A stretch of DNA of 64,000 bases from Promicromonospora sukumoe 327MFSha3.1. Lineage in GTDB: Bacteria; Actinomycetota; Actinomycetes; Actinomycetales; Cellulomonadaceae. Location of the stretch: contig NZ_ARQM01000010.1 in assembly GCF_000385135.1 (NCBI RefSeq), forward strand, positions 1,426,001 through 1,490,000, given 5' to 3'. A model generated the notes under the pieces. It was not told where the DNA came from, made no database searches, and was given only the letters and a program-made list of their open reading frames with translations. Numbering within the stretch: position 1 is the stretch's first letter; the number at the start of each line of letters is the position of its first letter. Below are positions 17,480-26,026 of this stretch, piece by piece. The translations under genes were made by a program, and so were the position numbers.

Positions 17480-18269
17480 CCAGCGCACCCGTGCCCGCCT
17501 CGAGCGCGCGGTCAACGTGCCCCGGGCGCGGTTCCTGCTCGGCCTGCCCGTCGTCGGCGTCCTGCTGGTGTGGTCCTTCGTCGGCGCGGAGTTCGACTTC
17601 GCGAAGCTCGGCGAGGGCACCGTCAACATGGGCGACTTCCTGCTGCGGCTCTTCCCGCCCACCTGGGACAAGTTCGGCACGATCGTCGAGCTGCTGGTCG
17701 AGACGCTGCAGATGGCGATCGTCGGCACCGTGCTCGGCGCCGTCCTGTCCCTGGTCGTCGCGTTCGGCGCTGCCTCGAACATCGCCCCACGCTGGCTGTA
17801 CTACCCCACGCGCTGGGTCATGAACGTCATCCGCTCCCTGCCCGACCTCGTCTTCGCGCTCATGTTCGTCTCCGCCGTGGGGCTGGGCCCGTTCGCCGGC
17901 ATCCTCGCGATGACGATCGGCTCGATCGGCTCCATCGGCAAGGTCTTCGCCGAGGCCATGGAGGCCGTCGACGCCGGCCCGGTCACCGCCATGCAGGCCG
18001 TCGGTGCCTCCCGCCGCCAGGTCGTGCAGTACGGCGTGCTGCCGCAGGCCGGGCCGCTCCTCGTGTCGTACACGCTGCTGCTCTTCGAGGGCAACGTGCG
18101 TGGTGCGACCATCCTGGGCATGGTCGGTGCCGGCGGCATCGGCCTGGAGCTCACCACCGCCATGCGAATGTACGACTACGGGCACTTGTCCGCGATCGTC
18201 ATCTGCATCATCGTGCTGGTCACGGTCATCGACCAGGCCAGCGCCGTCATCCGAAGGAAGATCACGTGA
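17460..18269 (+). CDS. phnE: Phosphonate-type ABC transporter permease
   Basis: 269 residues with about six membrane helices. It carries PhnE hallmarks: LLVETLQMAIVGTVLGAVLSLVVA, the segment WVMNVIRSLPDLVFALMFVS, and the EAA loop that contacts the ATPase (EAMEAVDAGPVTAMQAVGAS, then RRQVVQYGVLPQ). PhnE forms the membrane pore of importers for phosphonates or phosphate-like anions. The GTG at 17460 is chosen because it overlaps the preceding remnant. The usual PhnC ATPase and PhnD binding protein are not in the window; only the remnant is. Its stop overlaps the start of the phosphatase gene, so transcription of the rest of the operon is intact. Confidence 0.88.
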   Translation: MSTITPDQRTRARLERAVNVPRARFLLGLPVVGVLLVWSFVGAEFDFAKLGEGTVNMGDFLLRLFPPTWDKFGTIVELLVETLQMAIVGTVLGAVLSLVVAFGAASNIAPRWLYYPTRWVMNVIRSLPDLVFALMFVSAVGLGPFAGILAMTIGSIGSIGKVFAEAMEAVDAGPVTAMQAVGASRRQVVQYGVLPQAGPLLVSYTLLLFEGNVRGATILGMVGAGGIGLELTTAMRMYDYGHLSAIVICIIVLVTVIDQASAVIRRKIT

Positions 18270-19069
18270 CCAGTACCCCCGCGCTCACCCTCAGCGCCCC
18301 CGTCAACCTCCGCGACCTGGGCGGCATCGCCGTCGACGGCGGCGTCGTCCGCCCGGGCTTCGCCCTCCGCGCCGACGACCTCGCCCTGGTGACGGACGAC
18401 GTCGCCCGGGCGCTGGTCGACGGCGGCGTGCGGGCCATCATCGACCTGCGCTCCACCGACGAGCTCGGCGTCACCGGCCGCGGCCCGCTCGGCACTCACT
18501 CGAACGTCAGCTACCACCACGTGCCGCTGCTCGCCGACATCGGCCAGGCCGCCGACGGCACCGGGACGCACCCGGCAGGGCCGGCCGGGATGGCCGCCGA
18601 GATGATGGACCAGACCCGGTTCGGCCGCATGTACCTGCGGATGTACGAGGGCGCCGCCCCGCAGATCGTGACGGCGCTCGCGATCATCGCGCACGCGCCC
18701 GGAGCGGTCGCGTTCCACTGCGCCGCCGGGCAGGACCGCACCGGCGTGCTCGCCGCGTCGCTGCTGCTGGCGCTCGGCGCCGACCGCGACGACATCGTGG
18801 CCGACTACGTGCGCACCGGTGAGAACTCCGCCGCCATCATGGCGCGCATCGCGCCCGTCATGCGGCCGCTGATGAGCCGGTTCGGGATCGAGCTCGACGC
18901 CGCCGCCCTGGCCGCCGTCAGCACGGAGTTCTCGGACGCCCCGATGCGCGAGCTGTTCGCGATGCTCACCGAGCGGCACGGCGACCCCCTGGCGCCCCTG
19001 CGCGCGGCCGGGCTCACGGACGGCCTGGTCGCGCAGCTGCGGGCCCGGGCGCTGACCCCGGCCGAGTGA
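18266..19069 (+). CDS. Tyrosine-protein phosphatase (PTP/DSP-like, DUF-type Y_phosphatase3)
   Basis: 267 residues. It opens with NLRDLGGIAVDGGVVRPGF, the signature of the Y_phosphatase3 family (N-x-R-D-x-G-G), and has the catalytic P-loop HCAAGQDRTG with C152 and R158 of the C-x5-R motif. A general-acid region lies in the DIGQAADG loop. The family acts on phosphotyrosine, phosphoinositides or nucleotides. GTGA overlap with phnE and with the TetR gene downstream indicates a phnE-phosphatase-tetR operon; in such a context the phosphatase might process a phosphorylated substrate imported by the transporter, but that is inference. Confidence 0.9.
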   Translation: MTSTPALTLSAPVNLRDLGGIAVDGGVVRPGFALRADDLALVTDDVARALVDGGVRAIIDLRSTDELGVTGRGPLGTHSNVSYHHVPLLADIGQAADGTGTHPAGPAGMAAEMMDQTRFGRMYLRMYEGAAPQIVTALAIIAHAPGAVAFHCAAGQDRTGVLAASLLLALGADRDDIVADYVRTGENSAAIMARIAPVMRPLMSRFGIELDAAALAAVSTEFSDAPMRELFAMLTERHGDPLAPLRAAGLTDGLVAQLRARALTPAE

Positions 19070-19662
19070 CCGCCGGTACGACGCGCGGCCCCGGCCGCCC
19101 GCGCTCGCACGGGCACGACGAGCGGATCGTCGACGCCGCCGTCGAGCTCCTGGAGCGCGGCGAGGAGATCACCGTCAGCAGGGTGGTGGAGCGCAGCGGC
19201 GTGAGCCGCGCCGCGATCTACCGGCGGTGGCCCAGCATGACCGACCTGGTCGCCACGGCGCTCGACCGGGGCCGCGCGCCGCACACCATCCCGCTGGACG
19301 GCGACCTGCTGCAGAACGTCCTGGACGCGTACACCACGGCGCCGTCCGCGACGCGCGAGACGTACTCGGAGGAGCGGTTCCGGCTGCGCATGCGGCTGGC
19401 GATGACGGACCGCAAGCTCGCCCAGGCGTACTGGCGGTCGCACGTGTCGCGCCGCCGGGCCGGCATGGTCGCGGTGCTGCGGGCGGGGGTCGAGCGGGGC
19501 GAGCTGCGCCCCGACATCGACGTCGACGCCTGCATCGACCTGGTCAACGGCGTCTTCTACTACCAGTTCGTGGTGCGCGGCGTGACCCTCGACGACCCGG
19601 AGGCACTGGCGCGCTGCCGCGAGGGCATCCGGGTCGCGTGGCGGGGCATGGCCGCTCCCTAG
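19066..19662 (+). CDS. TetR family transcriptional regulator
   Basis: 198 residues with the GTG start overlapping the phosphatase stop. The helix-turn-helix is ITVSRVVERSGVSRAAIYRRW, preceded by the common basic start GPGRPRSHG. The C-terminal ligand domain is of the TetR_C type and gives no ligand. As the last gene of the phnE operon it probably controls that operon, sensing an imported or dephosphorylated compound. No palindrome is seen before phnE other than the MerR site. Confidence 0.88.
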   Translation: MTAGTTRGPGRPRSHGHDERIVDAAVELLERGEEITVSRVVERSGVSRAAIYRRWPSMTDLVATALDRGRAPHTIPLDGDLLQNVLDAYTTAPSATRETYSEERFRLRMRLAMTDRKLAQAYWRSHVSRRRAGMVAVLRAGVERGELRPDIDVDACIDLVNGVFYYQFVVRGVTLDDPEALARCREGIRVAWRGMAAP

Positions 19663-19672
19663 ACTGCGCCGT

Positions 19673-20527
19673 ATGCCAGCCACCACCCGTCCCGGCGACG
19701 CGCGCGGCTCCTGGCGGCGCGACCCCCGGGCGTCGGTCGGTCGCACCTACCCCGTCCCGGCGGACGCCCCGGCCGGGTTCGCCATCGTCGTCGAGTCCCA
19801 CTCCGTGGCCGTCGCCACGGAGTGGGAACCGCACACGCACACCGCGCACGAGCTGGTGTGGGTGCGGCACGGCACCCTGACCGCCCGGGTGGGCGCTCAG
19901 GTCTTCACCGTCTCGGAGGGTTTCGGCCTCTGGCTCCCGGCCGGGCAGGAGCACGCGGGCCGGCTCACGGCGGGGGTCGAGCTGTACGACGCGTTCTTCG
20001 CGCCGGGCACGCCCGAGCTGACCCCGGCCGGACCGGACAGCGCACCGCAAGGCCTCGACACCACGACTGTCGTGGCGATGGTCCCCGTGCTCCAGGCGCT
20101 CCTGGTCCACCTCGCGCGCCCCGACCTGGACCCCTCCGCCCGGGCCCGGGCGGAGGCCGTGGTGCTCGACGTCCTGGAGCCCTCGGACCGGCAGCTCGCC
20201 GTGCGGCTGCCCGCCGACGACCGCGTCGACACCATCGTCGAGGCGCTGCTCGCCGACCCGGCCGACGAACGGTCCCTGGACGAGTGGGCGCGCGCCTCCG
20301 GGACCAGCGCGCGGACCATCACGCGCGTGTTCCGCGCCACGACGGGGCTCTCGTTCGCGCAGTGGCGGCAGGCCGTGCGCGTGCACCGCTCCCTGGAGCT
20401 GCTCGGCGCGGGCCACCCCGTGCAGGACGTCGCCGACGAGCTCGGCTACGCGCACCCGAGCACGTTCATCGACGCGTTCCGGCGCGTCATGGGCACGACG
20501 CCGGGCGTGTTCGCCGCCGACCGCTGA
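19673..20527 (+). CDS. AraC family transcriptional regulator with N-terminal cupin
   Basis: 284 residues. The N-terminal half is a cupin sensor (WEPHTHTAHELVWVRHG, then GLWLPAGQEH), whose histidines often bind a metal or small ligand. The C-terminal half has two helix-turn-helices: SLDEWARASGTSARTITRVF and VQDVADELGYAHPSTFIDAF, followed by the AraC-family F-R-x3-G-x-x-P motif (RRVMGTTPGVF). It begins 10 bases after the TetR gene and just upstream of the iron-box-controlled siderophore genes, so it could regulate either side. Its end is followed by three 15-base tandem repeats. Confidence 0.9.
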   Translation: MPATTRPGDARGSWRRDPRASVGRTYPVPADAPAGFAIVVESHSVAVATEWEPHTHTAHELVWVRHGTLTARVGAQVFTVSEGFGLWLPAGQEHAGRLTAGVELYDAFFAPGTPELTPAGPDSAPQGLDTTTVVAMVPVLQALLVHLARPDLDPSARARAEAVVLDVLEPSDRQLAVRLPADDRVDTIVEALLADPADERSLDEWARASGTSARTITRVFRATTGLSFAQWRQAVRVHRSLELLGAGHPVQDVADELGYAHPSTFIDAFRRVMGTTPGVFAADR

Positions 20528-20535
20528 CCCGCGAC

Positions 20536-20580
20536 GCGGTGGCCGGAAACGCGATGGCCGAAAACCCCGTGGCCGAAAAC
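20536..20580 (+). repeat. Three imperfect 15-base tandem repeats after the AraC gene
   Basis: Units GCGGTGGCCGGAAAC, GCGATGGCCGAAAAC and CCCGTGGCCGAAAAC follow each other without gaps, nine bases past the AraC stop. In the frame one base off they encode a pentapeptide-like repeat (AVAGN, AMAEN, PVAEN), which hints that a longer C-terminus once existed or that slippage made the array. Confidence 0.8.
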
Positions 20581-20614
20581 CCTGATCTGCTGTCGGATGT
20601 GCGGCATTGCGGAC

Positions 20615-20643
20615 TGAGGTAAGCCTTACTTAGGCTCACCTCA
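20615..20643. promoter_or_regulatory. Iron box (DtxR/IdeR-type operator) upstream of the siderophore-binding protein gene
   Basis: A 29-base interrupted palindrome starts TGAGGTAAGCC and ends GGCTCACCTCA, with 12 of 14 pairs matching. The core AGGTAAGCC..TAGGCTCACCT is the standard DtxR/IdeR iron-box shape (TTAGGTTAGGCTAACCTAA-like). It lies 70 bases before the start of a siderophore-binding lipoprotein gene, so iron-loaded DtxR/IdeR should repress that gene and the coupled peptidase gene. Confidence 0.8.
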
Positions 20644-20712
20644 GTGGACGCGCCGGCTGGAGCCGGCCCGGGCGCCAGTGCCCCCGTCCCGCACCACAGC
20701 AGAAAGAGGAAA

Positions 20713-21771
20713 ATGCTCATGGTCGTGCCCCCGAAGAGCTCCGCCGCCGCAGCCGCGGCGTTCGCGCTCGCGCTCGTCGTCACCGGATGCGGGACCACCG
20801 AGGTGGACGCCGCCGCCCCGGAGCCGTCGGCCCCCGTCTCCGGGAGCTGCGCCGAGGACACGACGGAGACGGCCACCGGCCCCGTCTCGCTGGTGGACGG
20901 CGTCGGCCGCACCGTCGAGCTGGACCGCCCCGCCGAGCGCATCGCCGTGCTGGAGTGGCAGGAGGTGGAGGACGCGCTCACGCTGTGCGTCACACCCGTC
21001 GCCGTCGCCGACCCCGAGGGCTACTCGACCTGGGTCTCGGCGGAGGAGCTCCCCGAGGGCGTGGCCGACGTCGGCACGCGCGAGGAGCCCGACGCGACCG
21101 CCCTGTTCGCCGCCGACCCGGACCTGGTGATCATCGAGGGCTTCACCGACGACGACGAGGCGATCGCGCAGTTCGAGCGCCAGGGCGTCCCCGTGCTGGT
21201 GGCGCGCGGCAACGACCCGGAGGACCCGGTCGGCAACATGAAGGACGTGTTCTCCCTGATCGCCGAGGCGACGGGCCACACCGAGCGGGCCGAGCAGGTG
21301 CTCGCCGAGTTCGACGCGCACCTCGCGGAGCGCAAGGCGGAGGTGGCGGCGCTCGACCTGCCCACCACCGACTTCCTCTTCTTCGACGGCTGGATCCAGG
21401 GCGGCAACCTGAGCCTGCGCCCCTACACCGAGGGCTCCCTGTTCACTGAGCTCGGCAAGGAGCTCGGGCTGAACCCCGTCTGGGACGCGGACGTGAACGA
21501 CTCCCACGGCACCGGTGGTCTCAACGCCGAGTACGGCCTCGCCCAGACCGACATCGAGGGGCTGACCGCCGTCGGCGACGCCAACCTGTTCTTCTCCAAC
21601 GGCGACACCACGGGCTACGTGGACGCCCTCGAGGAGAGCAAGCTCTGGACCTCGATGCCGGCCGTCGAGGAGGGGCGTGCCTACGAGTTCCCGCTGGTCT
21701 GGGGCGCGGGCGGCCCCCGCTCCACGCTCCAGGCGGTCGACGCCTTCGCGGACGCCCTGACCGGTGAGTGA
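20713..21771 (+). CDS. Iron-siderophore ABC transporter substrate-binding lipoprotein
   Basis: 352 residues from the ATG at 20713 (AAGAGGA just upstream). A lipoprotein signal ends at ALALVVTGC with C26 as the acylated cysteine. The mature part is a FepB/FecB-type periplasmic-binding fold: VSLVDGVGRTVELDRPAERI at its start, DPDLVIIEGF in the middle and a C-terminal lobe ending near TLQAVDAFADAL. It would bind a ferric siderophore outside the cell and pass it to a FecCD-type permease, which is not in this window. An iron box precedes it and its 3' end overlaps the C39-peptidase gene by eight bases. Confidence 0.9.
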   Translation: MLMVVPPKSSAAAAAAFALALVVTGCGTTEVDAAAPEPSAPVSGSCAEDTTETATGPVSLVDGVGRTVELDRPAERIAVLEWQEVEDALTLCVTPVAVADPEGYSTWVSAEELPEGVADVGTREEPDATALFAADPDLVIIEGFTDDDEAIAQFERQGVPVLVARGNDPEDPVGNMKDVFSLIAEATGHTERAEQVLAEFDAHLAERKAEVAALDLPTTDFLFFDGWIQGGNLSLRPYTEGSLFTELGKELGLNPVWDADVNDSHGTGGLNAEYGLAQTDIEGLTAVGDANLFFSNGDTTGYVDALEESKLWTSMPAVEEGRAYEFPLVWGAGGPRSTLQAVDAFADALTGE

Positions 21772-22822
21772 CGCCGCGGGCGGGCCCGCCGTCGTCGTCC
21801 CGTACGACCCGGCGGGCCTGCCCGCGGGGCTGGACCGCATCGCGCCGCGCGAGGTGCTCGACCGGTGGGGCGCGGTCGACCGGTCGGCGCACGACCCGCG
21901 GCTGGTCCTCGTCGGCGACGAGGACCAGCCGCGCGGCGCAGCCCTGGTCACGGCCCGGCCGGGCACCGCGTACCTCAAGATCGTCGATGCCGTGGGCGAC
22001 GCCGGACGCGCGGCCCGAGCCGTCGTCGGGCATGCCCGCGATCGCGGCCTGGTCCAGGTCAAGTGGGAGGGGTGGACGGCGGGCTCGGCGCCCGCCGTCG
22101 CGGGATTCCGACCGATGCGCACCCCCGCGGCGCCCGACGACGCCCAGCCGGCCGCCGGGTACGTCCGCTGGCTCGCCGACGTCGACCTGGACGAGCCCGC
22201 GCACTACCGCCAGACCACCCACTTCACGTGCGGCGCCGCCGGTGCGGCGATGGCCCAGGCGCACCTGGGTGCGCTCGGCGGCGAGGTGCTCGACCGGCGC
22301 CTGGAGCTGTCGCTCTGGCGGGAAGCCACAAACTTTCCTGCGTGCGACCCGGTGCGCCTCGGCCTCGCGGTGCACCGGCGGTGGCCGGAATCGGGCGTCG
22401 TCGTCGCGCTGGACACCGACGGGCCGGTGATCGTCGAGGCCTACCCCGAGGGCGACCGCGACTGGCGTGCCCTGCTCCAGGAGCTCTCGCGCGAGGACGC
22501 CGCCGCGGCCGGCCTCCCGGTCGACGGGCGCCGCCTCACGCTGCCCGCCCTGCGGGCGGCGCTGGACGACGGCGAGCGCGTGCTGCTGCTGGTCTCGCTC
22601 ACGGCGATGCTCGGCGTCGACGTGCCGCACTGGGTGCTGTGCCACGCCGTCGTGCCCGGCGCGGTGGTGGTCGAGGACCCGTGGGTCGGCACCACGGTGG
22701 GGGAGACCTGGGTCGACGCGCACCTGCTCCCCGTGGCGGACGCCGCGCTCGACGCGATGTCCACGATGGAGGCCGCCGGGTACCGGGCCGCCGTGCGGAT
22801 CAGCCCGCCGTCGTACGGGTAG
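21764..22822 (+). CDS. C39-family-like cysteine peptidase coupled to the siderophore-binding protein
   Basis: 352 residues, GTG start inside the end of the lipoprotein gene. The C-terminal part (from about 140) has the C39/papain-like catalytic set: oxyanion Q150, C156 in HFTCGAAGAAM, H289 in PHWVLCHAVV and D305 in VEDPW. The N-terminal 120 residues look like a separate mixed alpha/beta domain (VLVGDEDQPRGAALV, YLKIVDAVGDAGRAAR) and may be acetyltransferase-like, though I see no clear cofactor motif. Unlike bacteriocin C39 domains there is no ABC-transporter fusion and no double-glycine leader gene nearby. Co-expression with an iron-siderophore binder suggests it acts on a peptide siderophore, its carrier or a surface protein; this is inference. 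Confidence 0.78.
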   Translation: MSDAAGGPAVVVPYDPAGLPAGLDRIAPREVLDRWGAVDRSAHDPRLVLVGDEDQPRGAALVTARPGTAYLKIVDAVGDAGRAARAVVGHARDRGLVQVKWEGWTAGSAPAVAGFRPMRTPAAPDDAQPAAGYVRWLADVDLDEPAHYRQTTHFTCGAAGAAMAQAHLGALGGEVLDRRLELSLWREATNFPACDPVRLGLAVHRRWPESGVVVALDTDGPVIVEAYPEGDRDWRALLQELSREDAAAAGLPVDGRRLTLPALRAALDDGERVLLLVSLTAMLGVDVPHWVLCHAVVPGAVVVEDPWVGTTVGETWVDAHLLPVADAALDAMSTMEAAGYRAAVRISPPSYG

Positions 22823-22891
22823 CTGGCAGCCTCGACCACCGGCCGGTTCGCCGTTCCGGCGGGCCGAGCCCCGCACCGGCGCCTTCCCGGG

Positions 22892-25144
22892 CTACGTCGG
22901 CTGACGGCCGCCGAGCCCCGCGAGCTGCTCCCGTGCGGCGTCGGCCCGCCGGCGGTCGCCCAGCGTCTCGCGGATGTCGACGACCCGCGCCAGGTCGGCG
23001 GCCGCCTCGGCCGTGCGGCCGGACGCGGCGAGCGCCAGCGCCCGCGCGCGCAGGTGCACGGCGCGGTGCGACGGCACGCCGAGCACGTCCACGGCGGGTG
23101 CGGCGGCGTCGGCGACGGCGAGCGCCCCCGCGCCGTCGCCGAGCTCGACGAGGTTCTTCACGATGGCGGACGTGGCGGCGATCCGGGTGGTCAGCGCGAG
23201 GTCGCGGGGGAACCGGCCGGGTTGCTGCTCCAGGAGGTCGATCGCCGCCCGGTCGGCGCCGATGGCGTCGGCGCGCCGCCCGAGCAGCGTGTACGCCTCG
23301 GCGAGCATGCGGTGCGTCTGCAGCAGGCCGGCCGCGTCGTCGGCGTCCGTGAAGCACCGGCGGGCCGCCAGGGCGTCGCGGACGACGTCGTCGGGCGCGC
23401 CGAGCAGCAGCTCGCACCAGCCGGTGTAGTAGTGGGCCCAGCCCTCCTGGGCGCGGTTGCCGGCGCGCCGGGCGACGTCCCGGGCGCGGTGCGCGTGTGC
23501 CAGGCCGGTGGCCGGGTCGTCCCGGGTGTAGAGCTCGGCCCAGCTCAGGTAGCCGAGCTGGGTGGCCAGCAGGTCGTCGTCGGCGAGGCGCTCGGCGGAT
23601 CCGACGGCGTCCGCGTAGACCTCGTGCCACTGGCCCCACTGCGCCCACAGGTCGGAGAACCAGTGCAGGGACTCGGCCACGCGCACAACGGTGGCGTCGT
23701 CCTGGTCGGCGGCGGCCGCGCGCAGGGCGGCGAACCAGTGGTCCGACTCGGCGTGCAGCCAGGCGCTCGCGGCCTCGCGGGTGGACAGGTCGGCCAGTCC
23801 GGGCAGGGCGGGGGCGCGGCCGTGCGCGGGCTCGAACCAGCGCCCGGCGTCGACGGTGGTGCGCAGGAGCCACCGCCGCAGGCGCAGGGCGTGCTCGGCC
23901 TGGGCGCCGGGTCCCTCGTCCTCGCGGAGCCGGGCCCGGGCGAAGATACGGAGCAGGTCGTGCAGGTGGTACCGGTCGTGCGTGGCGGCCTCCAGCAGGC
24001 CGAGGTCGACGAGCTCGTCGAGCAGGTCCTCGGCGGTGTGTCGGCCGGTCCCGGCGAGCACGGCGCCGAGCTCGGCGGTGAAGGTCGGCCCGGTCAGGGC
24101 GCCGAGGCGCCGGAAGAGCGTGCGGGCGGCGTCGGACAGCTGGTCGTAGGACATGCCGAAGGCCTTGCGCAGCTCCAGGTCGCCGGCGCGGAACCCGTCG
24201 AGGCGGTGGTCCTCGGAGGCGAGCCGGTCGGCGAGCCCGCCGGCGGTCCAGCCGCGGTGGCTCGCCACGCGGTTGCCGGCGATGCGCAGGGCGAGCGGGC
24301 AGCCGTCGCAGAGGTCGGCGAGCCGGTGCAGGTCGGCCTCGGGCGCCTGCGCGGCCGGGATGATGCGGCGCAGGAGCTCCACGGCGTCGTCGTGCGCGAG
24401 CCGGTCCAGCTCGACACGGAGCGAGGCGTCGAGCCCGGCGAGCGGGCGGCGGGCGGTGACGATCACGGCGGAGGGCCCGGTGGCGGGAAGCACGGGACGC
24501 ACCTGCTCCTCGCCGGCCGCGTCGTCGAGCACCACCAGGATCCGGCGGTCGGCCAGGAGCGAGCGCCACAGCGCGGCGGCGTCGTCCAGGTCGTGCGGGA
24601 CGGCCTGGACGGCCGGCTCGCAGGTCTGGATCAGGCGGCGGAGCACCAGGAGCGGGTCGAGCGGGCTGCCGCCGAACCCGCCGAGGTCGAGGTACCGGAC
24701 GGCGTCGAACCGCCCGCGGACGTCGCCGGCGGCGCGTACCGCGAGCGAGGTCTTGCCGAGCACCGCGGGACCGGAGAGCACCACGAGCGGTGAGGGCGCC
24801 CCGTCGGCGCCCGACGCGACGTGCGCCCCGATCGCTGCCAGCTCGGCGTCCCGCCCCACGAGGTCGGCCACGGCGCGGGGGAGCGGCAGCGGGGCGGCGG
24901 CCCCCGCCGGGGGCCGGTGCCGGCCCGCCCGGGCGGCCGCGCGGAGCGCCTCCCGGGCGGCGGGCGCGAGGCCCAGGCCCTCGGCCAGGAGGTCGACCGT
25001 GCGCCGCTGCGGACCCTGGCTGGCGCCCCGCTCGATGTCGCTGATCGTGCGGTCGCTCACGCCGGACAGCTCCGCGAGCCGTTCGATCGTCAGGTCGGCC
25101 TCGTGCCGGTGCCGACGGAGCAGCGGGCCCAGCGCCTCGGTCAT
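22892..25144 (-). CDS. XRE-HTH/NB-ARC/TPR signalling regulator
   Basis: 750 residues from the ATG at 25144 (GGGGAGAG upstream); earlier in-frame starts give non-conserved sequence. Residues 1-65 form an XRE-type helix-turn-helix (LTIERLAELSGVSDRTISDIERG). An NB-ARC ATPase follows with P-loop GPAVLGKTS near 122-131, Walker B RRILVVLDDAAG, and GLPLAL-like GCPLALRIAGNRVA. From about 400 onward are helical TPR-like repeats. This is the STAND architecture of AfsR-like actinobacterial regulators but with XRE instead of a SARP DNA-binding domain. It is divergent from an alpha/beta hydrolase gene, a common setting in which the regulator controls the neighbouring enzyme. The inducer is unknown. Confidence 0.87.
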   Translation of the reverse strand: MTEALGPLLRRHRHEADLTIERLAELSGVSDRTISDIERGASQGPQRRTVDLLAEGLGLAPAAREALRAAARAGRHRPPAGAAAPLPLPRAVADLVGRDAELAAIGAHVASGADGAPSPLVVLSGPAVLGKTSLAVRAAGDVRGRFDAVRYLDLGGFGGSPLDPLLVLRRLIQTCEPAVQAVPHDLDDAAALWRSLLADRRILVVLDDAAGEEQVRPVLPATGPSAVIVTARRPLAGLDASLRVELDRLAHDDAVELLRRIIPAAQAPEADLHRLADLCDGCPLALRIAGNRVASHRGWTAGGLADRLASEDHRLDGFRAGDLELRKAFGMSYDQLSDAARTLFRRLGALTGPTFTAELGAVLAGTGRHTAEDLLDELVDLGLLEAATHDRYHLHDLLRIFARARLREDEGPGAQAEHALRLRRWLLRTTVDAGRWFEPAHGRAPALPGLADLSTREAASAWLHAESDHWFAALRAAAADQDDATVVRVAESLHWFSDLWAQWGQWHEVYADAVGSAERLADDDLLATQLGYLSWAELYTRDDPATGLAHAHRARDVARRAGNRAQEGWAHYYTGWCELLLGAPDDVVRDALAARRCFTDADDAAGLLQTHRMLAEAYTLLGRRADAIGADRAAIDLLEQQPGRFPRDLALTTRIAATSAIVKNLVELGDGAGALAVADAAAPAVDVLGVPSHRAVHLRARALALAASGRTAEAAADLARVVDIRETLGDRRRADAAREQLAGLGGRQPT

Positions 25145-25259
25145 CTCTCCCCATTCCTGCGTGCTTCCTTCGTGGACGCAGTCACCGGTGACGGCCTTGG
25201 ATCGAAGTGTCTCATCGTGACGGCCGTGCTCCCTCGGTCGTCCCGCGGAAAGGAACCAC

Positions 25260-25976
25260 ATGTCATCCACTCCCACCGTCGTCCTGGTGCACGGCGCGTT
25301 CGCCGACGCCGGCAGCTGGGCCCCGGTCACGCGCGCCCTGCTCGACCAGGGCTTCCGGGTCGTCGTCCCGCCGGTGCTCAACCGGTCGCTGACCGGTGAC
25401 GCCGCGTACGTGCGCTCCGTCGTCGAGTCGATCGACGGCCCCGTGCTCCTCGCGGGCCACTCCTACGGCGGCGCCGTGATCACGGTCGCCGGCGCGGCCG
25501 AGAACGTCGTGGGCCTGGTCTTCGTGGCGGGCTACGCCCTGGCCGAGGGCGAGAGCCTGGGCGAGCTGCAGGGCGGGTTCCCGGACTCCGACCTGGCGGC
25601 GCACCTGGTCTACACCCCGTACCCGGTGGACGGCGCCGAGCCCGGCACCGACGTGTCCGTCGACGTCGCGGCGTTCCCCGCCGTCTTCGCCGCCGGGGTG
25701 CCGGACGACGTCGCGACCGTGCTCGCGGTCTCCCAGCGGCCCCTGTCGGCCGTGGCGTTCGGTGAGGCAGCGCCGGTCGCCGCCTGGCGGACCAAGCCGT
25801 CCTGGGGGATCGTCTCGGCCGCGGACCACACGATCAACCCCGACGTCGAGCGCTTCGGCTACGAGCGCGCGGGCGTCCGCGAGAGCGTCGAGCTCGACGC
25901 GCCGCACCTCGTCATGCTCACCCACCCCACCGAGGTCGCCGACCTGATCGCCCGGGCCGCGGCGCAGACCGCCTGA
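25260..25976 (+). CDS. Alpha/beta hydrolase (small esterase, EstC-like)
   Basis: 238 residues. The fold starts with the oxyanion motif LVHGAFADAGSW, has the nucleophile S68 in LAGHSYGGAV, and ends with a catalytic histidine region DAPHLVMLTHP. This compact type (about 230-240 residues, VHGAFADxSSW) includes esterases and putative signal-hydrolysing enzymes that are often next to XRE/NB-ARC regulators. It has AAAGGAACCAC before its ATG and is divergent from the STAND regulator. Substrate unknown. Confidence 0.88.
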   Translation: MSSTPTVVLVHGAFADAGSWAPVTRALLDQGFRVVVPPVLNRSLTGDAAYVRSVVESIDGPVLLAGHSYGGAVITVAGAAENVVGLVFVAGYALAEGESLGELQGGFPDSDLAAHLVYTPYPVDGAEPGTDVSVDVAAFPAVFAAGVPDDVATVLAVSQRPLSAVAFGEAAPVAAWRTKPSWGIVSAADHTINPDVERFGYERAGVRESVELDAPHLVMLTHPTEVADLIARAAAQTA

Positions 25977-26026
25977 CCCGCCCCCCTCGTACCATCCCGC
26001 ACCCCAGCACCGGAAGAAGAATCACC

